From contig CAJTRM010000001.1 of the NCBI GenBank assembly GCA_910578865.1, positions 372,248-436,247 on the forward strand: DNA of 64,000 bases. Reading direction: 5' to 3'. The notes below the pieces were generated by a model that saw only the letters and a program-made list of their open reading frames with translations, searched no databases and was not told the origin of the DNA. The DNA is from an uncultured Dorea sp. (GTDB lineage Bacteria; Bacillota_A; Clostridia; Lachnospirales; Lachnospiraceae). Both the position numbers and the translations under genes were made by a program. Of the stretch, positions 16,578 to 25,629 are shown piece after piece. Every line of letters starts with the position of its first letter. The stretch's first letter is position 1.

Positions 16578-18857
16578 TTAGCCCCGATAGTAATTAATCA
16601 GGCAGCCTTTCAGAATGATCTCCCGCTCTGCATCCGTCATATCTCCAAGCTTAAGATCAATCTCCTTCCATTCATCGCCTGCCACATATGCTTTAATATC
16701 AGATGCTTTATATTCAACTGCCTTCCGGATATCAGGCACAAAAATATAATCTCCGTTCTTAAAGCTTAAGTGCTTATCGTCTTCCTCGGTAATAAACGGA
16801 AGCATCCCCCAGTTAATGAGGTTGGAACGGTATCTTTTTGTGGCATATTCATTGGCAATATTTGCCCAGCCGCCCAGAACCTTCTGGCAGGACGCCGCCT
16901 GCTCACGCGCAGAACCGTCTCCCGGCTTCACTGCAAAGATCGTACTTCCCACTCCCAGGTTACCCTCTCCCGCGTCAGGGAATTTTTCTTTTATCTTTGC
17001 CATCACAGGGCGAAGTTCTTCAAGCACCTCCAGCGGGCACTGCCCCTGCTCAATAGCCTTCTGTGCCTTCTGTACCTCTTTTGCGCGCCCCACATATGCA
17101 GGATCCTTTCTTGAAAGTGCAAATTCCGCAAGCCCAAGCGGATTGGAGCGGTAAGAAGATGTTTCCCCGGACGGAATCAGCTCGTCCGTTGTAGTTACGG
17201 GATCATGAATCTCTGATACCACTTTCAGCACAAGATTTTCTGCAAGCGCCGGCATAGCCGGCCAGTCTTTGATATTCGGCCCGAACTTGATATCCACAGA
17301 CGGGTCCGCCGCCCCTTTGCTGTCGAATACCCTGTTGGCGTATATCTTCTCGTCAAAGTGGTATTTCCGGCCTTTATATTCTACATCCATAGCTGTTGCC
17401 GGGGTAAGGAAGCCCTTGTTCGCAGCCGTTGCAGCAATGGAACGTGCATCCATCAGGGCAACCGACGCAATCTGTCCGCTCTGCAGCTTGGAACCTTCAC
17501 GGTTCGGGAAGTTCCTCGTAGAATGACGGATAGAAAATGCCTGGTTGGCCGGAGTATCTCCGGCCCCGAAGCATGGCCCGCAAAATGCAGTTTTTACAAT
17601 CGTTCCTGCCTGCATAAGGTCGGCGGCCACTCCGTTTTTCACAAGCTCCATATAAATCGGCGTACTTGCCGGATATACACTGAATGTAAATGCATCTGCA
17701 CCAATATAGCGGCCTCTGATAATATCCGCCGCTGCACAGATATTTTCAAAGCCTCCTCCGGCACAGCCTGCGATAATCCCCTGATCTACATATAATTTTC
17801 CGTCCGCCACTTTATCCTGAAGACTGTAATCCACTGCCCCGTCAAGGCTTACAAGCGCCTTCTGCTCAACATCATGGAGAACATCCTTCAGATTGGCATT
17901 TACCTCGTCGATCGTATACACATTGGACGGGTGGAACGGCATTGCGATCATCGGCCGGATCTTGCCAAGATCTACATACACCATACCGTCATAATAAGCT
18001 GCGGCGCCGGGATTCAGTTCCTTATAATCCTCCGCTCTTCCATGGATCTCATAGAATTCCCTGATCTTTTCATCGGTTTTCCATATGGAGGAAAGACAGG
18101 TTGTCTCCGTCGTCATAACATCAATGCCGATCCTGAAATCTGCACTCAGTTTTTCCACTCCGGGCCCTACGAATTCCATTACTTTATTATTTACATATCC
18201 ATTGCCGAAGGTTGCCCCGATAATCGCAAGGGCCACATCCTGAGGACCTACGCCTTTTACAGGCTCGCCATCCAGATATATACCAACGACCTGCGGCATC
18301 TTAATATCATATGTTTTATTCAGCAGCTGCTTTACAAGCTCCGGTCCGCCTTCACCCATAGCCATCGTTCCAAGAGCACCGTAACGGGTATGGCTGTCAG
18401 AACCGAGAATCATCTTTCCCCCGCCTGCGAGCATTTCGCGGGCATATTGATGGATGACTGCCTGATGCGGCGGTACATAGACGCCGCCGTATTTCTTCGC
18501 ACAGCTGAGTCCAAACATGTGGTCATCCTCATTGATCGTCCCGCCTACCGCACACAGAGAATTGTGGCAGTTGGTAAGGACGTAGGGAATCGGAAATCTT
18601 TCAAGTCCGGATGCCCTTGCCGTCTGTATAATCCCCACAAATGTAATATCGTGGGACGTTAATTTATCAAACCTGATCTGAAGCCTCTCCATATCCCCGG
18701 ATGTATTGTGGTCAGCCAGAATACGGTAAGCCATCGTATTTTCTGAAGCTTCTTTCTGCGACAGCTCTTTTCCGGTCTTCGCCTTTGCTTCCTCTATACT
18801 CTCCGCAATCTCTGTCCCGTTCAATAAATAAACGCCTTTATCGTACAATTTCACCAT
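16578..18857 (-). CDS. Aconitase-family hydratase
   Basis: A 759-aa [4Fe-4S] dehydratase of the aconitase superfamily with fused large and swivel domains. Candidate cluster cysteines lie in TNCHNSLCAVGG (C97, C102), GCAGGGFENI and TAFCGPCFGAGD, and FPNREGSK is the usual substrate-site segment. The C-terminal domain (NEYATKRYRSNLINWGMLPF) is the swivel. It is nearer in length and order to the YbhJ-like hydratases than to AcnA/AcnB, so the substrate may not be citrate. The adjacent CdaR-type regulator (next upstream gene, same strand, 15 bases away) suggests sugar-acid or carboxylic-acid-responsive expression. Confidence 0.85.
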   Translation of the reverse strand: MVKLYDKGVYLLNGTEIAESIEEAKAKTGKELSQKEASENTMAYRILADHNTSGDMERLQIRFDKLTSHDITFVGIIQTARASGLERFPIPYVLTNCHNSLCAVGGTINEDDHMFGLSCAKKYGGVYVPPHQAVIHQYAREMLAGGGKMILGSDSHTRYGALGTMAMGEGGPELVKQLLNKTYDIKMPQVVGIYLDGEPVKGVGPQDVALAIIGATFGNGYVNNKVMEFVGPGVEKLSADFRIGIDVMTTETTCLSSIWKTDEKIREFYEIHGRAEDYKELNPGAAAYYDGMVYVDLGKIRPMIAMPFHPSNVYTIDEVNANLKDVLHDVEQKALVSLDGAVDYSLQDKVADGKLYVDQGIIAGCAGGGFENICAAADIIRGRYIGADAFTFSVYPASTPIYMELVKNGVAADLMQAGTIVKTAFCGPCFGAGDTPANQAFSIRHSTRNFPNREGSKLQSGQIASVALMDARSIAATAANKGFLTPATAMDVEYKGRKYHFDEKIYANRVFDSKGAADPSVDIKFGPNIKDWPAMPALAENLVLKVVSEIHDPVTTTDELIPSGETSSYRSNPLGLAEFALSRKDPAYVGRAKEVQKAQKAIEQGQCPLEVLEELRPVMAKIKEKFPDAGEGNLGVGSTIFAVKPGDGSAREQAASCQKVLGGWANIANEYATKRYRSNLINWGMLPFITEEDDKHLSFKNGDYIFVPDIRKAVEYKASDIKAYVAGDEWKEIDLKLGDMTDAEREIILKGCLINYYRG

Positions 18858-18872
18858 ATCGTTCTCCTCCTA

Positions 18873-19955
18873 CTATATTTTCATGTTCCTCATGTGGTCA
18901 GCCACCATCATGGCTATCTTAAATGTCAGTGCATCGTCAAATACCCGGACATCCAGCCCGGTTCTTTTCTGTATCTTCTCCAGACGGTAAACCAGGGTAT
19001 TCCGGTGTACATAGAGCTGTCTCGATGTCTCTGATATGTTCAGGTTATTATCAAAAAATGTATAGACTGTCGTCAGTTCATCTTCTTCAAATAAGTCCAC
19101 CGCATCGCCTTCAAATACTTCTTTTAAAAACATTTCGCACAGAGACCCCGGAAGCTGATGGATCAGCCTTCCGATCCCCAGCCGGTCATAGGCAAGTATA
19201 TTTTTCTCCGCATAAAATACTCTGCCTACCTCCAGCGCAACACTTGCTTCTTTATAAGACCGGGACACGTCCCTGAGTTCATCAATTAATGTTCCGTATG
19301 CCACACGAACGCTTACCATAGCTTCCGTGTTCAGCGTGTCTGTGATAACCTTTGCTGTCTGATGCACTTCCCGGTATCCTTCTGTATTTTCCAGCGCCTT
19401 TACAAGGATCACATGCTTTTCATCCACCGCGGTAACAAAATCCCTTGTACCGGTAGCATATAATCCGCGCAACGTCTCGAGAATCAGATTTTCGCCTTCC
19501 GTTTTCATTTCGATGACATATACGATCCTCTTAAGCTCGGTAGGTATCTTCATCTTCTTCGCCTGATTGTATACATCCACCAGAAGCATATTGTCAAGAA
19601 GAAGGTTCTGAATGAATCTGTTCTTGTCCATCTTCTCCTTATAAGCAAACAGAAGATTGGACAGCTGGCTGGCGCCCATCCTTCCTGCCATGGATATATC
19701 TGATCCGTTCCCTGAAAGCCCCAGCACATAGGTCGGTTCACCCTCATCCAGAACAAAAAAATATCCTTCGTTTTCTTCTTCCCGGGACTTAGCCTGTCCG
19801 GCTGCACAAAGGGCAGCAACCCGTTTTTCAAGCTTCGTCATCTTTTCATGAGTCATGACAAGACATATCCCTTTCATGTCCCACACTGCACATTCCAATC
19901 CGGTAATATCCTTTATATCCTGTATTGTTTTGTGTAATATCTGATTTGATAACAC
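18873..19955 (-). CDS. CdaR / PucR-type transcriptional regulator
   Basis: A 360-aa regulator of the sugar-diacid recognition family: an N-terminal sensing domain (LHKTIQDIKDITGLECAVWDMKGICLV; CdaR-type), a central GGDEF-like degenerate region, and a C-terminal PucR helix-turn-helix (YTFFDNNLNISETSRQLYVHRNTLVYRLEKIQKRTGLDV). Start: GTG at 19955, 5 bases after GGAGGAG. The longer frame to 20195 has no ribosome site and would run through a repeat fragment at 20006-20063. It lies 15 bases upstream of the aconitase-family gene, which it probably controls. Confidence 0.88.
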   Translation of the reverse strand: MLSNQILHKTIQDIKDITGLECAVWDMKGICLVMTHEKMTKLEKRVAALCAAGQAKSREEENEGYFFVLDEGEPTYVLGLSGNGSDISMAGRMGASQLSNLLFAYKEKMDKNRFIQNLLLDNMLLVDVYNQAKKMKIPTELKRIVYVIEMKTEGENLILETLRGLYATGTRDFVTAVDEKHVILVKALENTEGYREVHQTAKVITDTLNTEAMVSVRVAYGTLIDELRDVSRSYKEASVALEVGRVFYAEKNILAYDRLGIGRLIHQLPGSLCEMFLKEVFEGDAVDLFEEDELTTVYTFFDNNLNISETSRQLYVHRNTLVYRLEKIQKRTGLDVRVFDDALTFKIAMMVADHMRNMKI

Positions 19956-20005
19956 GGAAACTCCTCCTGTCCTTGCTGCATACATGTTTATTCTACCATA
20001 TGATA

Positions 20006-20063
20006 CCCTCAGTGTACAAGGGGACACACGGTTTTGTTCACTGAGAGAGCCCTCAGTATACAG
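20006..20063. repeat. Deletion derivative of the palindromic element at 30540
   Basis: Positions 20006-20036 match the left end of the 271-bp element (CCCTCAGTG, ACAAGGGGACACACGG, TTTTG) almost exactly. They are joined directly to TTCACTGAG (20037-20045), which matches the right end, so the interior is missing. A further partial end, CCCTCAGTATACAG, starts at 20050. TA precedes the left end. It sits upstream of the CdaR-like start codon. Confidence 0.7.
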
Positions 20064-20162
20064 AATATTAACATATTCATCTGTCCGCTGCCGGAAATGA
20101 AGATTCTTCGAGGCTCTGGAACAAAACAGAGCAGGCAAGGTCTTTCCTATAGAATAAATAAA

Positions 20163-20188
20163 ACCGGCTCCTGCTGCCAGGAACCGGT
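20163..20188 (-). terminator. Terminator of the sugar ABC ATPase gene
   Basis: On the minus strand ACCGGTTCCTG pairs with CAGGAGCCGGT (one G-U pair, 4-base loop), followed by TTTATTTATTC. Confidence 0.8.
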
Positions 20189-20205
20189 CATTCATCGTTT
20201 AAAGA

Positions 20206-21318
20206 CTAATTTGTGATTGTCTCTTCTGTCTCTTTATCGAATACATGGATCTTCTCTGCATCCAATGCAAATTTAACAGTATCACCTGTCCTTGCTTTTG
20301 TCTTAGGCTCAACTCTTGCTGTCATATTAGATCCTTCATAATCAAAGTACAAGAATACTTCTGCACCAAGCATCTCATATACACGGATCTTAGCTTCGAT
20401 CACAGTGTCAGGAGATTTTGCAAGGAACTCAGGCTCATCATGTACATCCTCCGGACGGATTCCAAGTACAACAGTCTTTCCGTCATAACCGCCGTCAATC
20501 AGCTTCTTAGCCTTCTCCGGGGCAAGCTTGATGGAGGAAGGACCAGCCTGAAGGAATACATTGCTTCCCTCTACCTTACATACAGCATCAACAAAGTTCA
20601 TCTGAGGAGATCCGATGAAGCCTGCAACGAACAGGTTGCACGGACGGTCATACAGTGTCTGAGGTGTATCTACCTGCTGTACGATCCCGGCATTCATAAC
20701 TACGATTCTTGTTCCAAGCGTCATAGCCTCTGTCTGGTCATGTGTTACATAGATAATGGTTGTACCCAGTCTCTGATGAAGCTTGGAGATCTCAATACGC
20801 ATCTGGCCGCGAAGCTTTGCGTCCAGGTTGGAAAGAGGCTCATCCATAAGGAATACCTTAGGGCTTCTTACGATCGCACGTCCCATAGCAACACGCTGTC
20901 TCTGTCCTCCTGACAAAGCCTTTGGCTTACGCTCCAGCAGTGCTTCCAGATCAAGGATCTTAGCAGCTTCTCTTACCATCTTGTCAATCTCATCCTTCGG
21001 CACCTTTCTCAGCTTAAGTCCGAATGCCATGTTGTCATATACTGTCATATGAGGATACAGAGCGTAGTTCTGGAATACCATCGCGATGTCTCTGTCTTTC
21101 GGCTCAACGTCATTTACCAGTTTGTCTCCGATCCTTAACTCGCCTGCTGAAATATCTTCCAGCCCGGCTACCATACGAAGTGTTGTAGATTTACCACATC
21201 CTGATGGGCCTACAAAGATGATAAATTCCTTATCTTCAATCTCAAGGTTAAAATCCTTAACTGCCTCGTATCCGTTCGGATATGTTTTGTTAATGTGTTT
21301 TAATGATAAACTTGCCAT
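20206..21318 (-). CDS. msmK: Carbohydrate ABC transporter ATPase (MsmK/UgpC type)
   Basis: A 370-aa CUT1-family ATP-binding protein: Walker A GPSGCGKSTTLRMVAG, Q-loop FQNYALYPHMTVYDN, signature LSGGQRQRVAMGRAIVRSP, Walker B KVFLMDEPLSNLDAKLR, switch His in YVTHDQTEAMTLGTR, and a C-terminal regulatory OB-type domain (GIRPEDVHDE). Such ATPases energise several sugar importers and are commonly encoded alone, as here. Start: ATG 21318 (MASLSLKHINKTYPNG) with AGGAGGAAG upstream; the in-frame extension to 21396 lacks a ribosome site. Confidence 0.93.
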   Translation of the reverse strand: MASLSLKHINKTYPNGYEAVKDFNLEIEDKEFIIFVGPSGCGKSTTLRMVAGLEDISAGELRIGDKLVNDVEPKDRDIAMVFQNYALYPHMTVYDNMAFGLKLRKVPKDEIDKMVREAAKILDLEALLERKPKALSGGQRQRVAMGRAIVRSPKVFLMDEPLSNLDAKLRGQMRIEISKLHQRLGTTIIYVTHDQTEAMTLGTRIVVMNAGIVQQVDTPQTLYDRPCNLFVAGFIGSPQMNFVDAVCKVEGSNVFLQAGPSSIKLAPEKAKKLIDGGYDGKTVVLGIRPEDVHDEPEFLAKSPDTVIEAKIRVYEMLGAEVFLYFDYEGSNMTARVEPKTKARTGDTVKFALDAEKIHVFDKETEETITN

Positions 21319-21472
21319 TTTAATCTTCCTCCTAAAATAGTGGTCTGATACACACTTTCTTCGTTCTCTCTGATAATGAGTATATAAAAAATGCACAATT
21401 CAGGGTATACCCAAGTTGAACAATCTTTTTTTCTTTTTCTATACAAATTGAACAACGCCTGAATTCAGACTG

Positions 21473-22309
21473 CTACAGCAGCGCCTGATAGATGTCCCTT
21501 TTGCTGACTCCGCGGTCCTTTGCCACCTGCTTCATGGCCTCTTTTTTGTCCATTCCCCGGCCAAGATAGCGCTCCATATGTTCTGCGACACTAAGCTCCT
21601 CAAAACGTGCGGTCTCCTCTGCCCGGATCTGAGCGCGGCTCTTCCCCTCCACTACGATGACACATTCCCCTTTTGGTTCACATGACGTATAATAGCGGAT
21701 TCCCTCTTCCAGTGTTGTGGCAAACACCGTCTCATGCCGCTTGGTCAGTTCCCTGCAGATACTGGCTCTGCGGTCTCCCAGGCATTCCTGCAGAATCTGC
21801 AGCGTCTTTACCAGCCTGTGGGGCGCCTCATAAAAAACCATGGTCCTTGTCTCGTCTTTTAACTCCTCAAGCACAGCCTGGCGCTCCTTTTTATCGGAAG
21901 GAAGAAATGCCTCGAACACAAAACGTCTTGTAGCAAGACCGGAGACCGTAAGCGCAGTAATACACGCTGCAGCCCCGGGAACGGCCGTCACAGTAATGCC
22001 CGCTTCCTGGCACATTTTTACAAGCTCCTCTCCCGGATCTGAGATCCCCGGGGTCCCGGCGTCCGTGACAAGTGCGATATTCTCTCCGGCCCGCAGACGT
22101 TCCACCAGCCTGCGGCCTTTCTCGATCTTATTATATTCATGATAGCTGGTCATAGGCGTCTTAATCCCAAAATGATTCAGAAGCCGGATACTGTTGCGGG
22201 TATCCTCCGCCGCGATCAGATCGGCCTCCTTCAGAGTACGCACTGCCCGGAAGGTCATATCCTCCAGATTCCCTATAGGGGTTGCACATAAATACAAGAT
22301 TCCCGCCAT
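21473..22309 (-). CDS. rsmI: 16S rRNA (cytidine(1402)-2'-O)-methyltransferase
   Basis: A 278-aa tetrapyrrole-methylase-fold enzyme that 2'-O-methylates C1402 in the ribosome decoding centre. It starts with LYLCATPIGNLEDMTFRAVRTLKEADLIAAEDTRNS, contains LVTDAGTPGISDPGEELV and VPGAAACITALTVSGL, and has the C-terminal GMDKKEAMKQVAKDRGVSKRDIYQALL. Last gene of the holB-ricT-trmN6-rsmI block; GGAGGTAGGAG precedes the ATG. Confidence 0.96.
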   Translation of the reverse strand: MAGILYLCATPIGNLEDMTFRAVRTLKEADLIAAEDTRNSIRLLNHFGIKTPMTSYHEYNKIEKGRRLVERLRAGENIALVTDAGTPGISDPGEELVKMCQEAGITVTAVPGAAACITALTVSGLATRRFVFEAFLPSDKKERQAVLEELKDETRTMVFYEAPHRLVKTLQILQECLGDRRASICRELTKRHETVFATTLEEGIRYYTSCEPKGECVIVVEGKSRAQIRAEETARFEELSVAEHMERYLGRGMDKKEAMKQVAKDRGVSKRDIYQALL

Positions 22310-22368
22310 CTCCTACCTCCCGCTAAGGCCTGCACTGCCGGCCTTCCTTTTATCTCACCGGGCCCTTC

Positions 22369-23157
22369 TCACCTGCTCCCGGGCGCTTTTCTGTAATAAA
22401 TCCCCAGCAGTTCAGTGGTATAATCTCCCTCCCGCTCATACACGATCAGCGGAGGCTCCACCTTCATCCTTGGATTCCCGCCCCTTCTGCCTTCAATCAG
22501 GACCATGTTCGGCTCCTTATCTACATATGGGTACACCAGACGCATCCGCTTGGGCTCAATCCCGTATGTGCACATCTTCACCAGAATTTCCGGCAGACGA
22601 AACGGACGATGCACCATATAGAACCTGCCCTGCTCCTTCAGAAGCGCCGCGCTCTCCCGCAGGATATCATCCAGAGTACAGAGCACCTCATGGCGGGCAA
22701 TATACAGCGACTCCTTCTCATTTTTGATTCCGTGTTCCCCGATCATATAAGGCGGATTCGTTGTGACAACCTCAAAAGAGGCGCGTCCGAACCGTTCAGA
22801 CGCCCCTTTGATATCTCCTGTCACAATATCGATCTTTTCATCCAGCCCGTTATAGCTCACGCTCCTTCTGGCCATATCCGCGCTTTCTTCCTGAATCTCC
22901 AGCCCTGTATAATGAAGGCCCTGATACTTTGCCTCCAGAAGAATCGGAAGGATTCCCGTGCCTGTGCCAAGATCCAACGCCCTCTCGTTCCTTCGGACAA
23001 GGGCAAAATCAGACAGCAGCGCTGCATCCATGCCGAAACAGAACCTGCCCGGACTCTGGATGATCTCGTATCCCTTAATCTGCAGATCGTCCAGGCGTTC
23101 CCCTTCTTTCAGATACTGCCCGGCCGTCCGCTCCCTTTTATCAACCTGATTACTCAT
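22369..23157 (-). CDS. tRNA1(Val) adenine-N6 methyltransferase-like protein
   Basis: A 262-aa class I SAM-dependent N6-methyltransferase: motif I ALDLGTGTGILPILL, motif II YTGLEIQEESADMA and the catalytic NPPY in VVTTNPPYMIGEHG. Equivalent to Bacillus YabB / E. coli TrmN6, which methylates A37 of a tRNA. It overlaps the ricT stop by 8 bases and precedes rsmI, the same order as yabB-yabC in Bacillus. Here the yabA and yazA genes that would lie between are missing. Confidence 0.9.
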   Translation of the reverse strand: MSNQVDKRERTAGQYLKEGERLDDLQIKGYEIIQSPGRFCFGMDAALLSDFALVRRNERALDLGTGTGILPILLEAKYQGLHYTGLEIQEESADMARRSVSYNGLDEKIDIVTGDIKGASERFGRASFEVVTTNPPYMIGEHGIKNEKESLYIARHEVLCTLDDILRESAALLKEQGRFYMVHRPFRLPEILVKMCTYGIEPKRMRLVYPYVDKEPNMVLIEGRRGGNPRMKVEPPLIVYEREGDYTTELLGIYYRKAPGSR

Positions 23158-24061
23158 CGTCTAATTTTGATGCTCCGTTTCTTTCCTCCAGAGCCCGAAG
23201 CTCCGCCATCTCTTCTTTAGAAATATGCATATCCTTTTTCTTGCGCCTTGATTTGAATCTCAGCTCAGAAGCCTTATATTCCCGGATTTCCTTTTCATCA
23301 TTGTCAAGCGTCACTATGACCTTCACCAGCTGGCGCAGAACATTGACGGACTGAACATCCCCCTTAAGCCCTTCCGGAGTCGTCACATGATCTCCGTTAG
23401 ACGGCAGGTGGCTGTTCAGCTCCTCGTAGGTCTCTTCCTCGTTGGTCAGACAGCACATCAGCCTTCCGCACACTCCTGATATCTTCGTCGGGTTCAGAGA
23501 CAGATTCTGTTCCTTTGCCATCTTGATCGACACCGGCGCAAACTCCGCCAGATACGTATGACAGCACAGCGGCCGCCCGCAGATCCCGATGCCGCCCCGG
23601 ATCTTCGTCTCATCCCTGACGCCGATCTGGCGCAGCTCTATACGGGTGCGGAACACGCTGGCCAGATCCTTTACCAGTTCTCTGAAATCAATCCTCCCGT
23701 CAGCCGTAAAATAAAACAGCACCTTATTATTGTCAAATGTATATTCCGCGTCGATCAGCTTCATCTCCAGCCCATGCTTACGAATCTTTTCCAGACAGAT
23801 CTGGAACGCCTCTTTCTCTTTCTCGCGGTTCTTTTCTTCCTTCTTTATATCCTCTTCTGTCGCAATGCGGATGACCGGTTTCAGCGGAAGCGTGATCTTG
23901 TCATCCTCCACTTCCTTCTCGCCCACGACCACTGAGCCGAACTCCACTCCGCGGGCCGTCTCTACAATTACTTTGTCACCATTGCTGATGCTCAGTTTAC
24001 CCGGCGCAAAAAAATAAATCTTTCCCGCAGGCCTGAACCTTACTCCAATCACTCTTGTCAT
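23150..24061 (-). CDS. ricT: RicT (YaaT) PSP1-domain regulator
   Basis: A 303-aa PSP1-family protein. In Bacillus YaaT acts with RicA/RicF in RNA maturation, biofilm and sporulation control. Diagnostic segments: VIGVRFRPAGKIYFFAPG at the start, VEFGSVVVGEKEV, and the cysteine cluster GIGICGRPLCCHTYL / GVCGRLMCCLTNEE that carries an iron-sulfur cluster in the Bacillus complex. The C-terminus is charged. It follows holB by 4 bases with GGAG upstream. Confidence 0.95.
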   Translation of the reverse strand: MTRVIGVRFRPAGKIYFFAPGKLSISNGDKVIVETARGVEFGSVVVGEKEVEDDKITLPLKPVIRIATEEDIKKEEKNREKEKEAFQICLEKIRKHGLEMKLIDAEYTFDNNKVLFYFTADGRIDFRELVKDLASVFRTRIELRQIGVRDETKIRGGIGICGRPLCCHTYLAEFAPVSIKMAKEQNLSLNPTKISGVCGRLMCCLTNEEETYEELNSHLPSNGDHVTTPEGLKGDVQSVNVLRQLVKVIVTLDNDEKEIREYKASELRFKSRRKKKDMHISKEEMAELRALEERNGASKLDDE

Positions 24062-24065
24062 CTGC

Positions 24066-25055
24066 TTAATTCTCCTTTATCGTCAGGAACAGAAGCTCCA
24101 TTACCAGTTCAAAATTAACATTGGCCTTTAGTCTTAATTTGGCCTTATCCAGGCTTTCGATAATCAGTTCGATGCCCTCGTAAGAACTCCTCCGTGCCTG
24201 CTCCGTAATATACTGTATCTGATCCTTGAACACCACCCTGCTGATATCCTTCGTTGCTTTATACAACAGGACATCCCGGTACCAGATCATAATAATATCC
24301 AGATAGTCACTGATCTCCAGCTTGTATACTGTAATATGATTTACAGCGTTTACCACTTCACTGAGTTCCATATCATGGATATATTTTAAGAGCTGCAGCG
24401 CCTCCTCGCGGATCTCGTTGAAATGCTCTGAATTGGCAAGCATAATAGCACGCCCCACATTCCCCTGGGCAAATGCCGTACATACGTCGGCCTTATAATC
24501 CGGAAGCTCCAGCTTCTGCATCAGATACTTCTTGATCAGCGTATCTTTAATATATCTCAGCTTCAGCATCACACACCGGGAATTGATGGTGGGAAGCAGC
24601 AGTTCCGCATTTTCCGTGAGCAGAAAGATCACGGCATACTGCGGCGGCTCCTCAATCGTCTTGAGCAGAGCGTTCTGAGCCTGCACCGTCATTTTGTCAG
24701 CCTCCGGGATAATATAGATCTTATACGGCCCCTGATATGGTTTAATATCAATCGTATGATTCACCTGTTCACGGATGTCATCCACACTGATGGTATTCGG
24801 CTTCTCATGGGTCACACGGATAATATCCGGATGGTTGCCGCTCTCTGCCTGTATGCAGGAATGACACATACTGCAGGGATCTTTTTCTCCCTTTTCACAC
24901 AAAAGTGTCATAGCAAACAGACTTGCCAGCATCTTTTTGCCGGAGCCCCTCTCACCATTCAAAATATATGCATGGGACACCCTGTTCTCCGATACTGCAT
25001 TCTGAATATATTTAATAATGTCCTTGTGTCCCACTATGTTTTTAAAGCTTCCCAT
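24066..25055 (-). CDS. holB: DNA polymerase III subunit delta'
   Basis: A 329-aa clamp-loader subunit. N-terminal AAA+ fold: FKNIVGHKDIIKYIQNAV, modified Walker A LNGERGSGKKMLASLFAM, zinc-binding cysteines in CEKGEKDPCSMCHSC, the Walker-B-like YIIPEADKMTVQAQNALLKTIEEPP, and sensor 1 in LLTENAELLLPTINSRC. The Walker A and zinc-module set is that of the gram-positive delta'. It overlaps the end of the upstream kinase gene by 14 bases. Confidence 0.95.
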   Translation of the reverse strand: MGSFKNIVGHKDIIKYIQNAVSENRVSHAYILNGERGSGKKMLASLFAMTLLCEKGEKDPCSMCHSCIQAESGNHPDIIRVTHEKPNTISVDDIREQVNHTIDIKPYQGPYKIYIIPEADKMTVQAQNALLKTIEEPPQYAVIFLLTENAELLLPTINSRCVMLKLRYIKDTLIKKYLMQKLELPDYKADVCTAFAQGNVGRAIMLANSEHFNEIREEALQLLKYIHDMELSEVVNAVNHITVYKLEISDYLDIIMIWYRDVLLYKATKDISRVVFKDQIQYITEQARRSSYEGIELIIESLDKAKLRLKANVNFELVMELLFLTIKEN

Positions 25056-25629
25056 ATTGTATTTCCTCTATAATTTCTTCTAAGCATTGTATTTTATCTT
25101 TGTTACAGTAGCGTCTGGTAATCCCTGCCGTCTGAAGGTTTTCCTCAGAAAAATCCTTCTGGTCCGCCAGGAATCTTCTGCACAGCTCTTCATATTTCGG
25201 ATATTTCTGCCCTCGTTCCCGCCTGACGGCACGGCTGAGCCTCTCACCATCTTCCACTTCTATATATACAGGCACCAGATTGTCCCGGCCATAATACTCC
25301 TTCATTCTGCCATAGGACCTGAGCGTGCCCATGACCAGATAATCGAAATGCTCAAGATCTACCCGGCCATCTTCTATTGTAGCATATTTCCACTGTCCAT
25401 ATACAGTGTCATATGTTCTTTTCTCAATAATTTTTCCTTCTGTACCATATCGGTCCAGTAATTCCTCTGTCACAAAAAAATATTCCACGCCGTTCCTCTC
25501 TCCTTCACGCATAGGACGCGTGGTGTAGAGGACCAGGGGCTTAAGCTCCGGAAGTCTCTGCATCAGTTCTTTATATAACGTATCTTTTCCGGAGGAACTC
25601 TTCCCCATCATATAATATATTTTACCCAT
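25042..25629 (-). CDS. Guanylate-kinase-like P-loop kinase
   Basis: A 195-aa nucleotide-kinase-fold protein: P-loop MMGKSSSGKDTLYKEL (GxxxxGKD instead of GKS/T) and the GMP-site segment TTRPMREGERNGVEYFFVT, clearly guanylate-kinase-like. The middle and C-terminus (HFDYLVMGTLRSYGRMKEYYG, VPVYIEVEDGERLSRAVRRE) also fit that family but diverge. In Bacillus the position between the speA-like gene and holB is held by thymidylate kinase (tmk). Start: ATG 25629 (MGKIYYMMGK), overlapping the preceding gene by 8 bases; the extension to 25683 lies inside that gene. Confidence 0.82.
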   Translation of the reverse strand: MGKIYYMMGKSSSGKDTLYKELMQRLPELKPLVLYTTRPMREGERNGVEYFFVTEELLDRYGTEGKIIEKRTYDTVYGQWKYATIEDGRVDLEHFDYLVMGTLRSYGRMKEYYGRDNLVPVYIEVEDGERLSRAVRRERGQKYPKYEELCRRFLADQKDFSEENLQTAGITRRYCNKDKIQCLEEIIEEIQYGKL

